From Flammeovirgaceae bacterium 311 (GTDB lineage Bacteria > Bacteroidota > Bacteroidia > Cytophagales > Cyclobacteriaceae), in the NCBI GenBank assembly GCA_000597885.1, contig CP004371.1:2558501-2622500 (forward strand): a DNA stretch of 64,000 nucleotides. Reading direction: 5' to 3'. The translations under genes and the position numbers were made by a program. The notes under the pieces were generated by a model that worked only from the letters and a program-made list of their open reading frames with translations, was not told where the DNA came from and ran no database searches. Each line of letters opens with the position of its first letter. Within the stretch, counting starts at the first letter, position 1. This document shows positions 53,911 through 62,005 of this stretch, piece by piece.

Positions 53911-54927
53911 GTGAAGGCATCCATTATCAGGCAGGTACTCCGGTACATTTTACTGCTTCTTATTTCTATGGCGCTGTTCTGGTTTGCCTTACGGGGTGTA
54001 GAAATCAGTGAACTTGCAGAGCGCATATCAGAAGTTGAGTGGAGCTGGGTAGTCTTATCTCTGTTAGCCTCCCTCATCAGCCTTATTTTAAGAGCCTGGC
54101 GCTGGAAAATGCTCTTCAAGCCTGTAGGCTTTAGTCCTTCCCTGGGCATTACGTTTAATTCTCTGATGGTGGGTTACCTGGCAAATTTTGCCCTTCCGCG
54201 CTTTGGAGAGGTGGCCCGCTGTGGCGTGCTAAGAAAAAATGCCGGCATCCCCATACCTACTTCCTTTGGCACTGTACTGGCCGAACGGGCCCTTGATTTT
54301 ATTATGCTGCTTACGGCGGTGGGCGTAACGTTGCTGCTGGAATTTAACAAGCTCGAAGTTTTTTTAACTGATATATTCTCCGGCGAATCCCGCTTTAGTT
54401 CAACCCTGGTGGTGTGGCTGCTGGTAGCAGTTGCAATTCTTGGCTCTATTGGTATTTACCTCTGGCGCATTTACCACCTGCGCCTCATGAAATTTAAATT
54501 TTATCAGAAGGTAATCGGCTTTGGAAACGACCTGCTGGCCGGGCTGCTAAGCATCGGCAAAGTAGAGCATCAGCTGGCATTCTGGACCTGCACCCTTCTT
54601 ATTTGGGTATTGTACTACTACATGACTTACCTGATACTTTTTTCGCTGCCCCACGGTATCTCCATAAGCTTTGGCGTTGGGCTCTCGCTGCTGGCCATGG
54701 GCGGCATTGCCATGGCGGCACCTGTTCAGGGCGGCATTGGTACCTATCATGTGCTGGTGAGCGGCACCCTCATGCTTTATGGCCTGTCGAAGGGAGATGC
54801 TGCATTTCTTACCCTGCTGATGCACACTTCTCAAAGTCTTTTTGTTATTATTATCGGGAGCATTTGTCTGCTCATCAGTTTAATAAAAGGCACTAAAGCA
54901 CTTCAGCATGAGGCTAAACCAGCATAG
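53911..54927 (+). CDS. Flippase-like membrane protein (LPG synthase TM / UPF0104 family)
   Basis: The 338-residue inner-membrane protein has seven to eight transmembrane helices and the family motifs WxxxxLSLLASLISLILRAWRW, LMVGYLANFALPRFGEVARC and ERALDF, with a late GGIAMAAPVQGGIGTYH. These define the integral membrane domain also found in lysylphosphatidylglycerol synthases (TIGR00374). It lacks the synthase domain, so it is probably a lipid or polyprenyl carrier transport protein. The start is GTG at 53911, two bases after panD. It overlaps rfaE2 by 20 bases, hinting at an envelope glycolipid role. Confidence 0.87.
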   Translation: MKASIIRQVLRYILLLLISMALFWFALRGVEISELAERISEVEWSWVVLSLLASLISLILRAWRWKMLFKPVGFSPSLGITFNSLMVGYLANFALPRFGEVARCGVLRKNAGIPIPTSFGTVLAERALDFIMLLTAVGVTLLLEFNKLEVFLTDIFSGESRFSSTLVVWLLVAVAILGSIGIYLWRIYHLRLMKFKFYQKVIGFGNDLLAGLLSIGKVEHQLAFWTCTLLIWVLYYYMTYLILFSLPHGISISFGVGLSLLAMGGIAMAAPVQGGIGTYHVLVSGTLMLYGLSKGDAAFLTLLMHTSQSLFVIIIGSICLLISLIKGTKALQHEAKPA

Positions 54928-55399
54928 TTCAAATAAAATCTTTTCGTTACCTGCACTACAAACAAAACTGACAGAATGGCGTAATGAAGGTGAGCGCATT
55001 GTGTTCACTAATGGCTGTTTTGATTTGTTACACCTGGGGCATATCGATTATCTTGAAAAAGCCAGTCAACTTGGCGAAAGGCTTATAATTGGCATAAATT
55101 CTGATACATCTGTACGTAGACTAAAGGGTAACAGCAGACCCCTTCAGCCCGAAGATGCACGTGCCCGCCTGCTGGCAGCACTCGCCTTTATAGACGCAGT
55201 AGTGCTGTTTGAAGAAGATACCCCCGAGGAGCTCATCAGGCAGGTAGAGCCCGATGTGCTGGTAAAAGGAGACGACTATACTATAGAAAATATAGTTGGC
55301 GCGGACTTCGTTCTTCAGAAAGGCGGAGTGGTACGGACCATCTCACTGGTGGAAGGATGTTCTACTACAGCCCTGGTTAATAAAATAAAATCTGCTTAA
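54908..55399 (+). CDS. rfaE2: D-glycero-beta-D-manno-heptose 1-phosphate adenylyltransferase
   Basis: The enzyme activates heptose-1-phosphate as ADP-heptose for the LPS inner core. The 163-residue protein matches the nucleotidyltransferase half of HldE: VFTNGCFDLLHLGHIDYLE with HxGH at residues 42-45, GINSD, and VDVLVKGDDY-like PDVLVKGDDYTIENI. The kinase half is separate, as in many Bacteroidota. It overlaps the flippase-like gene and lies 13 bases before the zinc peptidase gene. Confidence 0.95.
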   Translation: MRLNQHSSNKIFSLPALQTKLTEWRNEGERIVFTNGCFDLLHLGHIDYLEKASQLGERLIIGINSDTSVRRLKGNSRPLQPEDARARLLAALAFIDAVVLFEEDTPEELIRQVEPDVLVKGDDYTIENIVGADFVLQKGGVVRTISLVEGCSTTALVNKIKSA

Positions 55400-55412
55400 A
55401 CTCTGAAAAGCT

Positions 55413-56105
55413 ATGGTATTCGATGGAACAGGATTAATCATATTCGCAGTATTTGCCATTTTAAGCTGGCTGGTAGGCCAGCGCTTAAGAAGCAAATTTC
55501 GCAAGTACTCACAAATTTCGCTGCACAGCGGCATTAGCGGCGCCGAGGCTGCCGCAAAAATGCTGCGCGACAGCGGCATTACTGATGTAAGAATTCAATC
55601 GGTAGGCGGCAAGCTTAGCGACCACTATAACCCTGCAGACAAAACCGTTAACCTAAGCCAGGAGGTTTACCAGGGACGCAATGCCGCTGCAGTAGCAGTA
55701 GCTGCCCACGAGTGTGGCCATGCCGTGCAGCATGCAAAGGCTTATGGCATGCTTAAAGTTCGCTCGGCCATGGTACCGGTGCTTTCGGTTTCCTCTCAGT
55801 ACCTTTCCTGGATTATCCTGATCGGTATCTTTATGATGAACACCACACCAATACCGCTTATGCTGGGCATTGGCCTTTTTGCCTTAACTACCCTTTTTGC
55901 CTTTGTTACACTACCGGTTGAGTTTGACGCCAGCCGCAGGGCACTTGCCTGGATGGGCAACACCGGTATGGTAGACAACCAGGAAATGGGCATGGCAAAA
56001 GATGCACTGAAATGGGCCGCCATGACCTACGTAGTAGCGGCACTTGCCTCACTGGCACAGTTACTTTACCTGGTCATGATCATGCTGGGTGGCAGAAGAG
56101 ACTAA
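55413..56105 (+). CDS. Neutral zinc metallopeptidase (YugP-like) membrane protein
   Basis: The 230-residue protein has an N-terminal transmembrane helix, then the metal site AHECGHAVQHA (His99, Glu100, His103) on the membrane-proximal part, followed by three further hydrophobic segments. The FDASRRALAW motif after the third helix holds the probable third ligand. This is the YugP/Zn-peptidase_2 family, whose substrates are not known. It is the last gene of the panC-panD-flippase-rfaE2 group and is followed by a terminator. Confidence 0.92.
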   Translation: MVFDGTGLIIFAVFAILSWLVGQRLRSKFRKYSQISLHSGISGAEAAAKMLRDSGITDVRIQSVGGKLSDHYNPADKTVNLSQEVYQGRNAAAVAVAAHECGHAVQHAKAYGMLKVRSAMVPVLSVSSQYLSWIILIGIFMMNTTPIPLMLGIGLFALTTLFAFVTLPVEFDASRRALAWMGNTGMVDNQEMGMAKDALKWAAMTYVVAALASLAQLLYLVMIMLGGRRD

Positions 56106-56124
56106 CCCATTATTTTAAACTAAG

Positions 56125-56148
56125 AGCCGGCACATTGCCGGCTTTTTA
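56125..56148 (+). terminator. Terminator of the panCD/rfaE2/peptidase operon
   Basis: A 6-bp stem agccgg/ccggct (56125-56130 with 56137-56142) is followed by TTTTT. Confidence 0.82.
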
Positions 56149-56258
56149 GTTTCATTAAAAATGCTCTTCATGCATAACATTTGCAGATAGGGGCATAAAA
56201 TATTTTTTTCCTTTATATTCGTGGCGCAAACGATTTAAATCTGATTAACAGCCTTTTT

Positions 56259-57398
56259 ATGGTTTTCAAACTTACAGAAGAACAACAGGCCGTGCGCGAT
56301 GCTGCCCGTGATTTTGCACAGACAGAGCTGCTGCCCTGCATTGTGGAACGCGATGATGAACAGCGTTTTCCGGCAGAGCAGGTGCGCAAAATGGGCGAGC
56401 TTGGCTTTATGGGCATGATGGTAGACCCTGCCTACGGCGGCAGCGGGCTTGACACCATCTCCTATGTGCTGGCCATGGAAGAGATCTCCAAAGTAGATGC
56501 CTCTGCCTCGGTGTGCATGTCGGTAAACAACTCGCTGGTATGCTGGGGCCTGGAGAAATACGGAAACGAAGAACAAAAGCAAAAATACCTGACCAAGCTG
56601 GCCAGCGGACAGCAGATTGGCGCCTTTTGCCTTTCGGAGCCCGAGGCAGGCTCAGATGCCACCTCACAGCGCACCACTGCCGAAGACAAGGGCGATTATT
56701 ACCTGCTGAACGGCACCAAGAACTGGATCACCAATGGCAACTCTGCCTCAGTATACCTGGTAATAGCACAGACTAACCCGGAACTAGGCCATAAAGGCAT
56801 TAACTGCCTGATAGTGGAAAAGGGTATGGAAGGTTTTGTAGTGGGCAAGAAAGAGAATAAAATGGGCATCAGGGGCTCCGATACACATTCGCTGATGTTT
56901 CAGGATGTAAAGGTACCTAAAGCCAACAGAATAGGCGAAGACGGCTTTGGTTTCAAGTTTGCCATGAGCACCCTGAATGGTGGCCGCATTGGCATTGCTG
57001 CCCAGGCCCTGGGGCTTGCCTCCGGTGCACTGGAGCTGGCCATTGCCTATGCAAAAGAGCGCAAGGCATTTGGCAAACCTATTGCCCAGCACCAGGCCAT
57101 ACAGTTTAAGCTGGCCGATATGGCCACACAGGTAGAAGCTGCGCGCCTGCTGGTATGGAAGGCCGCCTGGCTAAAAGACCAGAAACAGGATTTTGGCGCC
57201 GCGAGTGCTACTGCCAAACTCTATGCATCACAAATTGCCCAGGAGGTCACCACAGAAGCTGTACAAATCCATGGTGGTTATGGATATGTAAAAGAGTATC
57301 ATGTGGAGCGTTTAATGCGCGATGCCAAAATAACCCAAATCTACGAGGGAACCTCAGAGATTCAGAAAATTGTAATTTCGAGGGAACTTTTAAAGTAG
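56259..57398 (+). CDS. Acyl-CoA dehydrogenase (short/butyryl-chain type)
   Basis: This FAD enzyme makes the alpha-beta double bond in acyl-CoA during fatty-acid or amino-acid breakdown. The 379-residue protein has the three-domain family layout with the signatures GAFCLSEPEAGSDA and QIHGGYGYVKEYHVERLMRDAKI (in parts). The catalytic base is Glu363 in IYEGTSEIQ, the position used by short- and medium-chain enzymes. Electron-transfer flavoprotein genes are not adjacent. An AraC regulator follows on the same strand. Confidence 0.96.
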   Translation: MVFKLTEEQQAVRDAARDFAQTELLPCIVERDDEQRFPAEQVRKMGELGFMGMMVDPAYGGSGLDTISYVLAMEEISKVDASASVCMSVNNSLVCWGLEKYGNEEQKQKYLTKLASGQQIGAFCLSEPEAGSDATSQRTTAEDKGDYYLLNGTKNWITNGNSASVYLVIAQTNPELGHKGINCLIVEKGMEGFVVGKKENKMGIRGSDTHSLMFQDVKVPKANRIGEDGFGFKFAMSTLNGGRIGIAAQALGLASGALELAIAYAKERKAFGKPIAQHQAIQFKLADMATQVEAARLLVWKAAWLKDQKQDFGAASATAKLYASQIAQEVTTEAVQIHGGYGYVKEYHVERLMRDAKITQIYEGTSEIQKIVISRELLK

Positions 57399-57526
57399 TA
57401 ATGTTTGTAATCTTTCTAAAAAAATGGATTTTAGAGAAAAAAATTACACAATTTTGGCTTAAAACATTTTATGGGCTTTCTTTGTGTGAGTTTCAATATA
57501 ACTAGAATTCCATTCTGGAGTGCATA

Positions 57527-58447
57527 ATGGAGGATTACAATAAAATTATCGAGTCGCTTAGCATTCGTTACCTGAAGGCAAAGCATTTTAGGGTACTGGA
57601 GCCAGTAGCCGTTGACAACTACTATGACGTTGAAAACACCATACTCTACTTGCGTAGTGGCCAGTGTAGTTTCAATAGTGGCGAGGTTGTTAATGAAGGA
57701 GAAGCCCTGTTTGTTCCGGGTGGAAAAACCACATCCTTTGTATTTGGTTCCAACCCATCCTTACGGATACACAACGAGGACTTTCTCACCAACCGTGAAA
57801 AGTACCTTCAGCCTATCTCTTTTGATGACGCGCAGTCTTCACAAGGCCTGGTATTTACTCAGGTGAGCTTTGAAGCCAAGGTGTTTGATTCTGTGAACTT
57901 CTTTGCTTCACTGGACGTACCTGCCTTCAGCCTAAGTGAAAACCCTGTTATCTATGAGATTATTGATGACATTTCGCGTGAGGCAGGCTCCAAAAAGCCG
58001 GGTAAAGACAGAATTGTTAAGATCAGTACCGATTTGCTGGTGGTGGAAGTGATTCGCCATATCCTGGATCGTAAGCTGTTCGTAGAGCAGCTGGCAACCA
58101 ACAGCACCTACTTTAACGATCCTCGTTTAATCGATATCTTTACTTACATCAAGGAAAATATCTCAGGCGATCTGTCGAACAAAGTACTTGCCAATGTTGC
58201 AAATGTGTCTGAAGACTATGTAGGGCAGTACTTTAAAATGCTGACTGGTATCAATCCTCAGGATTATATTGAATATCAGCGTATGGAGAAAGCGGTTACC
58301 CTGCTGCGTACCAGCAAAAAGAGCATCCGTGAAATTGGTAAGGAAGTTGGTTACAAAGATACGGCCTATTTCTGCCGTCGCTTTAAGATGATGTTTGGTA
58401 TCCCTGCCGGTAAAATGCGCAGAAGAGAATCACTCATGAACGTTTAA
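57527..58447 (+). CDS. AraC-family transcriptional regulator
   Basis: The 306-residue protein has an N-terminal cupin-like sensor (about 15-90, with ILYLRSGQCSFNSGEVVNEGEALFVPGG in parts), a middle helical domain, and the C-terminal double helix-turn-helix (about 205-300) with LANVANVSEDYVGQYFKMLTG and IREIGKEVGYKDTAYFCRRFKMMFG. Its ligand is unknown. The last 18 bases overlap the end of the convergent prenylglyceryl phosphate synthase gene. It may control the upstream acyl-CoA dehydrogenase, but nothing proves it. Confidence 0.93.
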   Translation: MEDYNKIIESLSIRYLKAKHFRVLEPVAVDNYYDVENTILYLRSGQCSFNSGEVVNEGEALFVPGGKTTSFVFGSNPSLRIHNEDFLTNREKYLQPISFDDAQSSQGLVFTQVSFEAKVFDSVNFFASLDVPAFSLSENPVIYEIIDDISREAGSKKPGKDRIVKISTDLLVVEVIRHILDRKLFVEQLATNSTYFNDPRLIDIFTYIKENISGDLSNKVLANVANVSEDYVGQYFKMLTGINPQDYIEYQRMEKAVTLLRTSKKSIREIGKEVGYKDTAYFCRRFKMMFGIPAGKMRRRESLMNV

Positions 58448-59203
58448 GGCTGTATTCAGCTCATGAACAGCATAAGAAACCTCAATCAGCAGATTGGGGT
58501 TTTTTTCTATCCCATTACCCACCACCACCACATCGGCACCGGCCTGCAGGGCCTGCCTCGCAGCTACACCAGAGCGAATGCCTCCTCCTACAATCAGGGG
58601 TAGCTCTACACTACGGCGCACGGCACCAATAACACGGGGAGCAATAGGCTCCGGCGCACCACTGCCGGCATCCATATACAGCAGGCGCATACCCAGCAGT
58701 TCTCCGGCCATGGCCGTACAGGCTGCTACAGAGGGTTTGTCGTTGGGAATTGGCAAGGTATTGCTAATGTAAGCGGCAGTGGTCTGAATACCAGAGCCTA
58801 TCAGCATATAGCCGGTGGCAATAACCTCCAGCCTGCTTTTTTTAAGAATTGGTGCCGCCACTACATGCTGCCCAATGAGCAGTTCGGGGTTACGGCCGGA
58901 AATAAGCGAAAGGAAAAGAATGGCATGCGCCTGCTGATGTATGTGCAAATTACTGCCAGGGAACAGTACCACCGGAAGCGTGCTTTCTGCACGCAATAAT
59001 CGCACTACCCAATCCAACCGGTCCTCTGTGATGAGGCTGCCTCCCACAAAGAAAAAATCCACCCCGTGTTTAACACTCAGGTGAATTGTTTCTAATAAAG
59101 AATCTTCATCGGCTACCTTATCCGGGTCTATCAGAACGGCAAAACTTTTTCTGCCTTGCTTAGAGCGCTCGGACAGGATGTTGAGCACCTGCGGATTATT
59201 CAT
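58430..59203 (-). CDS. Geranylgeranylglyceryl/heptaprenylglyceryl phosphate synthase family protein
   Basis: The enzyme attaches a polyprenyl chain to sn-glycerol-1-phosphate by an ether bond, the archaeal way of starting ether lipids. The 257-residue TIM barrel has FAVLIDPDK, VGGSLI, LFPGS, the central AYISNTLP, YMDAGSGAP, and PLIVGGGIRSGVAARQALQAGADVVVVGNGIE (in parts), all hallmarks of the PcrB/GGGPS family (group II, as in Bacteroidota). The product in this phylum is not fully understood. It overlaps the AraC gene at its 3' end. Confidence 0.92.
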   Translation of the reverse strand: MNNPQVLNILSERSKQGRKSFAVLIDPDKVADEDSLLETIHLSVKHGVDFFFVGGSLITEDRLDWVVRLLRAESTLPVVLFPGSNLHIHQQAHAILFLSLISGRNPELLIGQHVVAAPILKKSRLEVIATGYMLIGSGIQTTAAYISNTLPIPNDKPSVAACTAMAGELLGMRLLYMDAGSGAPEPIAPRVIGAVRRSVELPLIVGGGIRSGVAARQALQAGADVVVVGNGIEKNPNLLIEVSYAVHELNTALNVHE

Positions 59204-59323
59204 CTAAAATTTTATGTTCTTTCAAAGCCTTTGGCTGCCTGGCTGTAAAACCACCACAGCAATGGTTAAAAGCTGTTGTGCCTTAACTAAACCATCAGGG
59301 ATGTTCTGTTAATCACTATTGCC

Positions 59324-59584
59324 TTAGTCCCACCGTTGTTCTATTGGAGCGAAAATTACTCTTTTTTTCCGTCTTTTCTGTTTGCTCCTGCTTATTACGT
59401 ACTTAAGAAGTTTGAAACCCAGATATATCCCGCCACCTACCATCAACACTGTTTTCCCTACATCTGCAGCATCATCTTTAATACCATCCAGCTGGTATCC
59501 CATTTCGGTTTTCAGCCGTTCCTGATCAGCCATAAGCTGTTCTTTATTTTTACCGGGTAATTGGTCTTTATCCAGGGTTTCCAT
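59324..59584 (-). CDS. Small hypothetical membrane protein
   Basis: The 86-residue protein has a charged N-terminal half (helical, DQLPGKNKEQLMADQERLKTE in part), one transmembrane helix (about 45-62, TVLMVGGGIYLGFKLLKYV) and a strongly basic segment after it (SRSKQKRRKKR). No family is recognised. It follows the holin-X-like gene on the same strand after about 120 bases, and similar small proteins often accompany such genes in this phylum. Confidence 0.7.
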   Translation of the reverse strand: METLDKDQLPGKNKEQLMADQERLKTEMGYQLDGIKDDAADVGKTVLMVGGGIYLGFKLLKYVISRSKQKRRKKRVIFAPIEQRWD

Positions 59585-59705
59585 AAGCTGTTTTTACAAG
59601 ATAAGCTAATTTCGATTTGTTTTTAAAAAATTTTCACCCAATTAAAAGTACATAATGGCAACAGCCAGCATAATGAAGGTTTAACATGAACAGAGCAACA
59701 TATTA

Positions 59706-60380
59706 CTAGGAACGTTCTTCTCTGTCAGTATCCTCAGATTCTGATTCTATGATCGTAGCGTTGTGAGAATCTTTTTCTATGATGGTAGCATTATGATTGG
59801 TGCGTACTTCCGAAACGGTAGTAGCCTGCGCCTTGCTAAGAGGTTCCCGGTCTGCAGCTGTAGTACGAGATTCTCTGGCTGCTGTGGTTGTGTAGGTTTC
59901 CTGGTCTGCTGTGGTGGCCCCGTTATCTGTTCCAGCATCTTCGAAAATTACTTTCTTGTGCTCTACAGCGTTATTCTGATGCGTTGTAGCTGCGGTATCA
60001 TCATCATGCTCCTGCTGCTTTGGCTTTTCTTTCAGGAATTTGGTACTGCCATCAACAATCTGTTTCTTGAGCCATACAGAATCCCGCATTGAAAACATCA
60101 CAACAGCGCCTATTAGATAGATCACGCCTACAATTAAGAAACCCCAAACCCGACTGTTTAACCATACGTTGATGGCCATCGCTAATGTCAGGCTTAGAAA
60201 AATCAATGCAAAAAAGCCAAATAGGGCAGCAGGTACTAAAGCTGCAATGGTACTTCCAATATCTGCAACTTTTTGCTTTGCTTCCAGCTTGGCTATCGCT
60301 ATCCGGTTTTCAGTGTATTCTTTTACGTTCTGAACAAATCCTTCAAGCCGTAAAAATTTAAGTAATCCTTTTGGTTGCAC
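59706..60380 (-). CDS. Phage holin family (holin-X-like) membrane protein
   Basis: The 224-residue protein has an amphipathic N-terminal region (LEGFVQNVKEYTENRIAIAKLEAKQKVADIGS in part), two transmembrane helices (about 45-70 and 78-97) and a short basic segment, the layout of PF07332 (actinobacterial holin-X/DUF1469). These are chromosomal housekeeping proteins of unknown role; nothing phage-like surrounds this one. The C-terminal 100 residues are disordered, rich in Thr, Ala, Glu and Asn, and contain the doubled phrase NHNATIIEKD / SHNATIIESE. Confidence 0.75.
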   Translation of the reverse strand: MQPKGLLKFLRLEGFVQNVKEYTENRIAIAKLEAKQKVADIGSTIAALVPAALFGFFALIFLSLTLAMAINVWLNSRVWGFLIVGVIYLIGAVVMFSMRDSVWLKKQIVDGSTKFLKEKPKQQEHDDDTAATTHQNNAVEHKKVIFEDAGTDNGATTADQETYTTTAARESRTTAADREPLSKAQATTVSEVRTNHNATIIEKDSHNATIIESESEDTDREERS

Positions 60381-60521
60381 GTGGTAATAATTAAAAATAA
60401 CAAACGGTTATGCTACTCTTCTAAACGAGAGCTTAAGCTGTAATGTTTAGCTAAACCACTGAAGAGACCAACACTTTCGTTATTCTTTTTAAAGAAATAA
60501 TAGCAAAATGCTGCCAAAAAT

Positions 60522-61682
60522 CTAATTCTGCTGGTTAATATATATCAGAATAAAGGGTAAGAGAAAGAAAGTTAACAGAATGTACAGAAAGCCAATCATC
60601 CTGTTACGGCTGGTTACACGACCCAGGCCCTGCGCTATTCTAAGAGGTATTTTACGCAGAAACTTGAGCGGAAAAAAGATAAACACCCCAAACAGATTGA
60701 AAAGAACATGCACCAGCGCAATGCTTATGGCGGCATTGGAATGAAACATGGCTGCCAGCAGTGCGGTAATGGTAGTTCCTAAATTTGCCCCCATAATATA
60801 AGGGAAACATTTTTTAAGCCTGATTTTTCCGGTAGCTACCAGCGGTACTACAAGGGGCGTGGTAACAGAGCTTGACTGTACTGTAGCAGTAAGCAGGGCA
60901 CCGAATCCAAAAGCTTTCAGGGGTGTGGCAAAAAATATTCTCTCAAAATCTTTCCTGAATCTGCCAATAAACAGCTCATAGATGTAGCGTGCCAGAAACT
61001 TGATAGAAGCAAACAGCAATACAAATGCCAGTACCAGCACGATCCATAAATTATCTATCGTATCTACCAGCCACTGCACCGGCGCAAGGTTATGCCAGAA
61101 CCCGTAGGTAAATATATCGCTGGAATCCAGCCCATCTGGCAGCGCAATAGAAGCTGCAATCATTTGGGCCAGCGTAGAAAGAAAACCTGTATATAACTCC
61201 AGCGGCAGTAGCACAACGGTGGTAAGCACGTTAAAAATATCATGAACCGAGCCTGCAGCCAGTGCTTTTCTGAATTCCTTCTTTTTGGTGATAAAGCCAA
61301 GCGATACAAGGGTACTGGTAAGGGTTGTGCCTATGTTGGCCCCCATGATCATAGGCACTGCCTGATCCATATTTAATGAACCCGCTGCAACTGCCGCAAC
61401 TACCATAGAGGTGGTAGTAGAGCTGCTTTGAATGATGGCCGTCATCAGCAGGCCAATAAAAAGGCTGATAAAAGGATTGGAGGTAACCTCCATGATCTGC
61501 TGCGCCCTGCCAGCCGCCAGCATTTTAAATGCGTGCCCCAGCAAGCTTAGTGCAAACAGAAAAAAAGCCACAGCCACCAAAATGGCCAGAATCCTGCTCA
61601 CTATACTGATGGATGGTTTTGTACCGGCAGCAGAATGCGTCAATTTATTACCAGATTTGTCTTTATGCTCCAGAAAAAACAT
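60522..61682 (-). CDS. Na/Pi cotransporter family protein
   Basis: The 386-residue inner-membrane protein contains the duplicated NptA/SLC34 motif: IIQSSSTTTSMVV (QSSS at about 85-88) and TVQSSSVTTPLVV in the second half, each followed by a GANIGTT/GANLGTT loop. These bind phosphate and sodium. The C-terminal PhoU domain of some members is missing. The start at 61682 (MFFLEHKDK) is preferred to an upstream ATG at 61727. It lies divergent from the PiT-like gene across a 320-base gap, suggesting phosphate-related functions on both sides. Confidence 0.92.
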   Translation of the reverse strand: MFFLEHKDKSGNKLTHSAAGTKPSISIVSRILAILVAVAFFLFALSLLGHAFKMLAAGRAQQIMEVTSNPFISLFIGLLMTAIIQSSSTTTSMVVAAVAAGSLNMDQAVPMIMGANIGTTLTSTLVSLGFITKKKEFRKALAAGSVHDIFNVLTTVVLLPLELYTGFLSTLAQMIAASIALPDGLDSSDIFTYGFWHNLAPVQWLVDTIDNLWIVLVLAFVLLFASIKFLARYIYELFIGRFRKDFERIFFATPLKAFGFGALLTATVQSSSVTTPLVVPLVATGKIRLKKCFPYIMGANLGTTITALLAAMFHSNAAISIALVHVLFNLFGVFIFFPLKFLRKIPLRIAQGLGRVTSRNRMIGFLYILLTFFLLPFILIYINQQN

Positions 61683-62005
61683 AGAGTGCCACCCTTCCTT
61701 TTTCCTGACTTTTAATGCCGTGGGCAATCAGGCTTGTGGCGCCAGAGAGGGAATGCAAATATATTTGAATAATATCTGAATCGTGACCTATCTAATATGA
61801 AGCAATTGTTAATTTTTTTGAAATCTAAAAACAATTTTAATTATAAAATTGTGCATCTAGCAGTAATATTCATGTTCGTCATTAATTTATTTTAGTAATA
61901 AGTGATATACTTAACATTGGCTTAATCTTAGGGTAAAAACTATTTTATAACTTTGCCTTCCCAAATTAAAGATCAAAGGGATCAAAGCCGGCCACAAAAA
62001 TCTTC
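61683..62005. other. AT-rich divergent intergenic region
   Basis: About 320 bases between the divergent Na/Pi transporter and PiT-like genes. It is strongly AT-rich and holds one exact promoter element (61948-61955). I see no gene, RNA or repeat. A phosphate-response operator would be expected here, if anywhere, but I cannot identify one. Confidence 0.5.
61948..61955 (+). promoter_or_regulatory. Predicted promoter -7 element of the PiT-like gene
   Basis: TAACTTTG matches TAnnTTTG, 50 bases before the start. Confidence 0.45.

Noticed and set aside
58494-58772. Short plus-strand frame after the AraC gene
   Set aside because: Antisense to the GGGPS-family gene; composition typical of a shadow frame.
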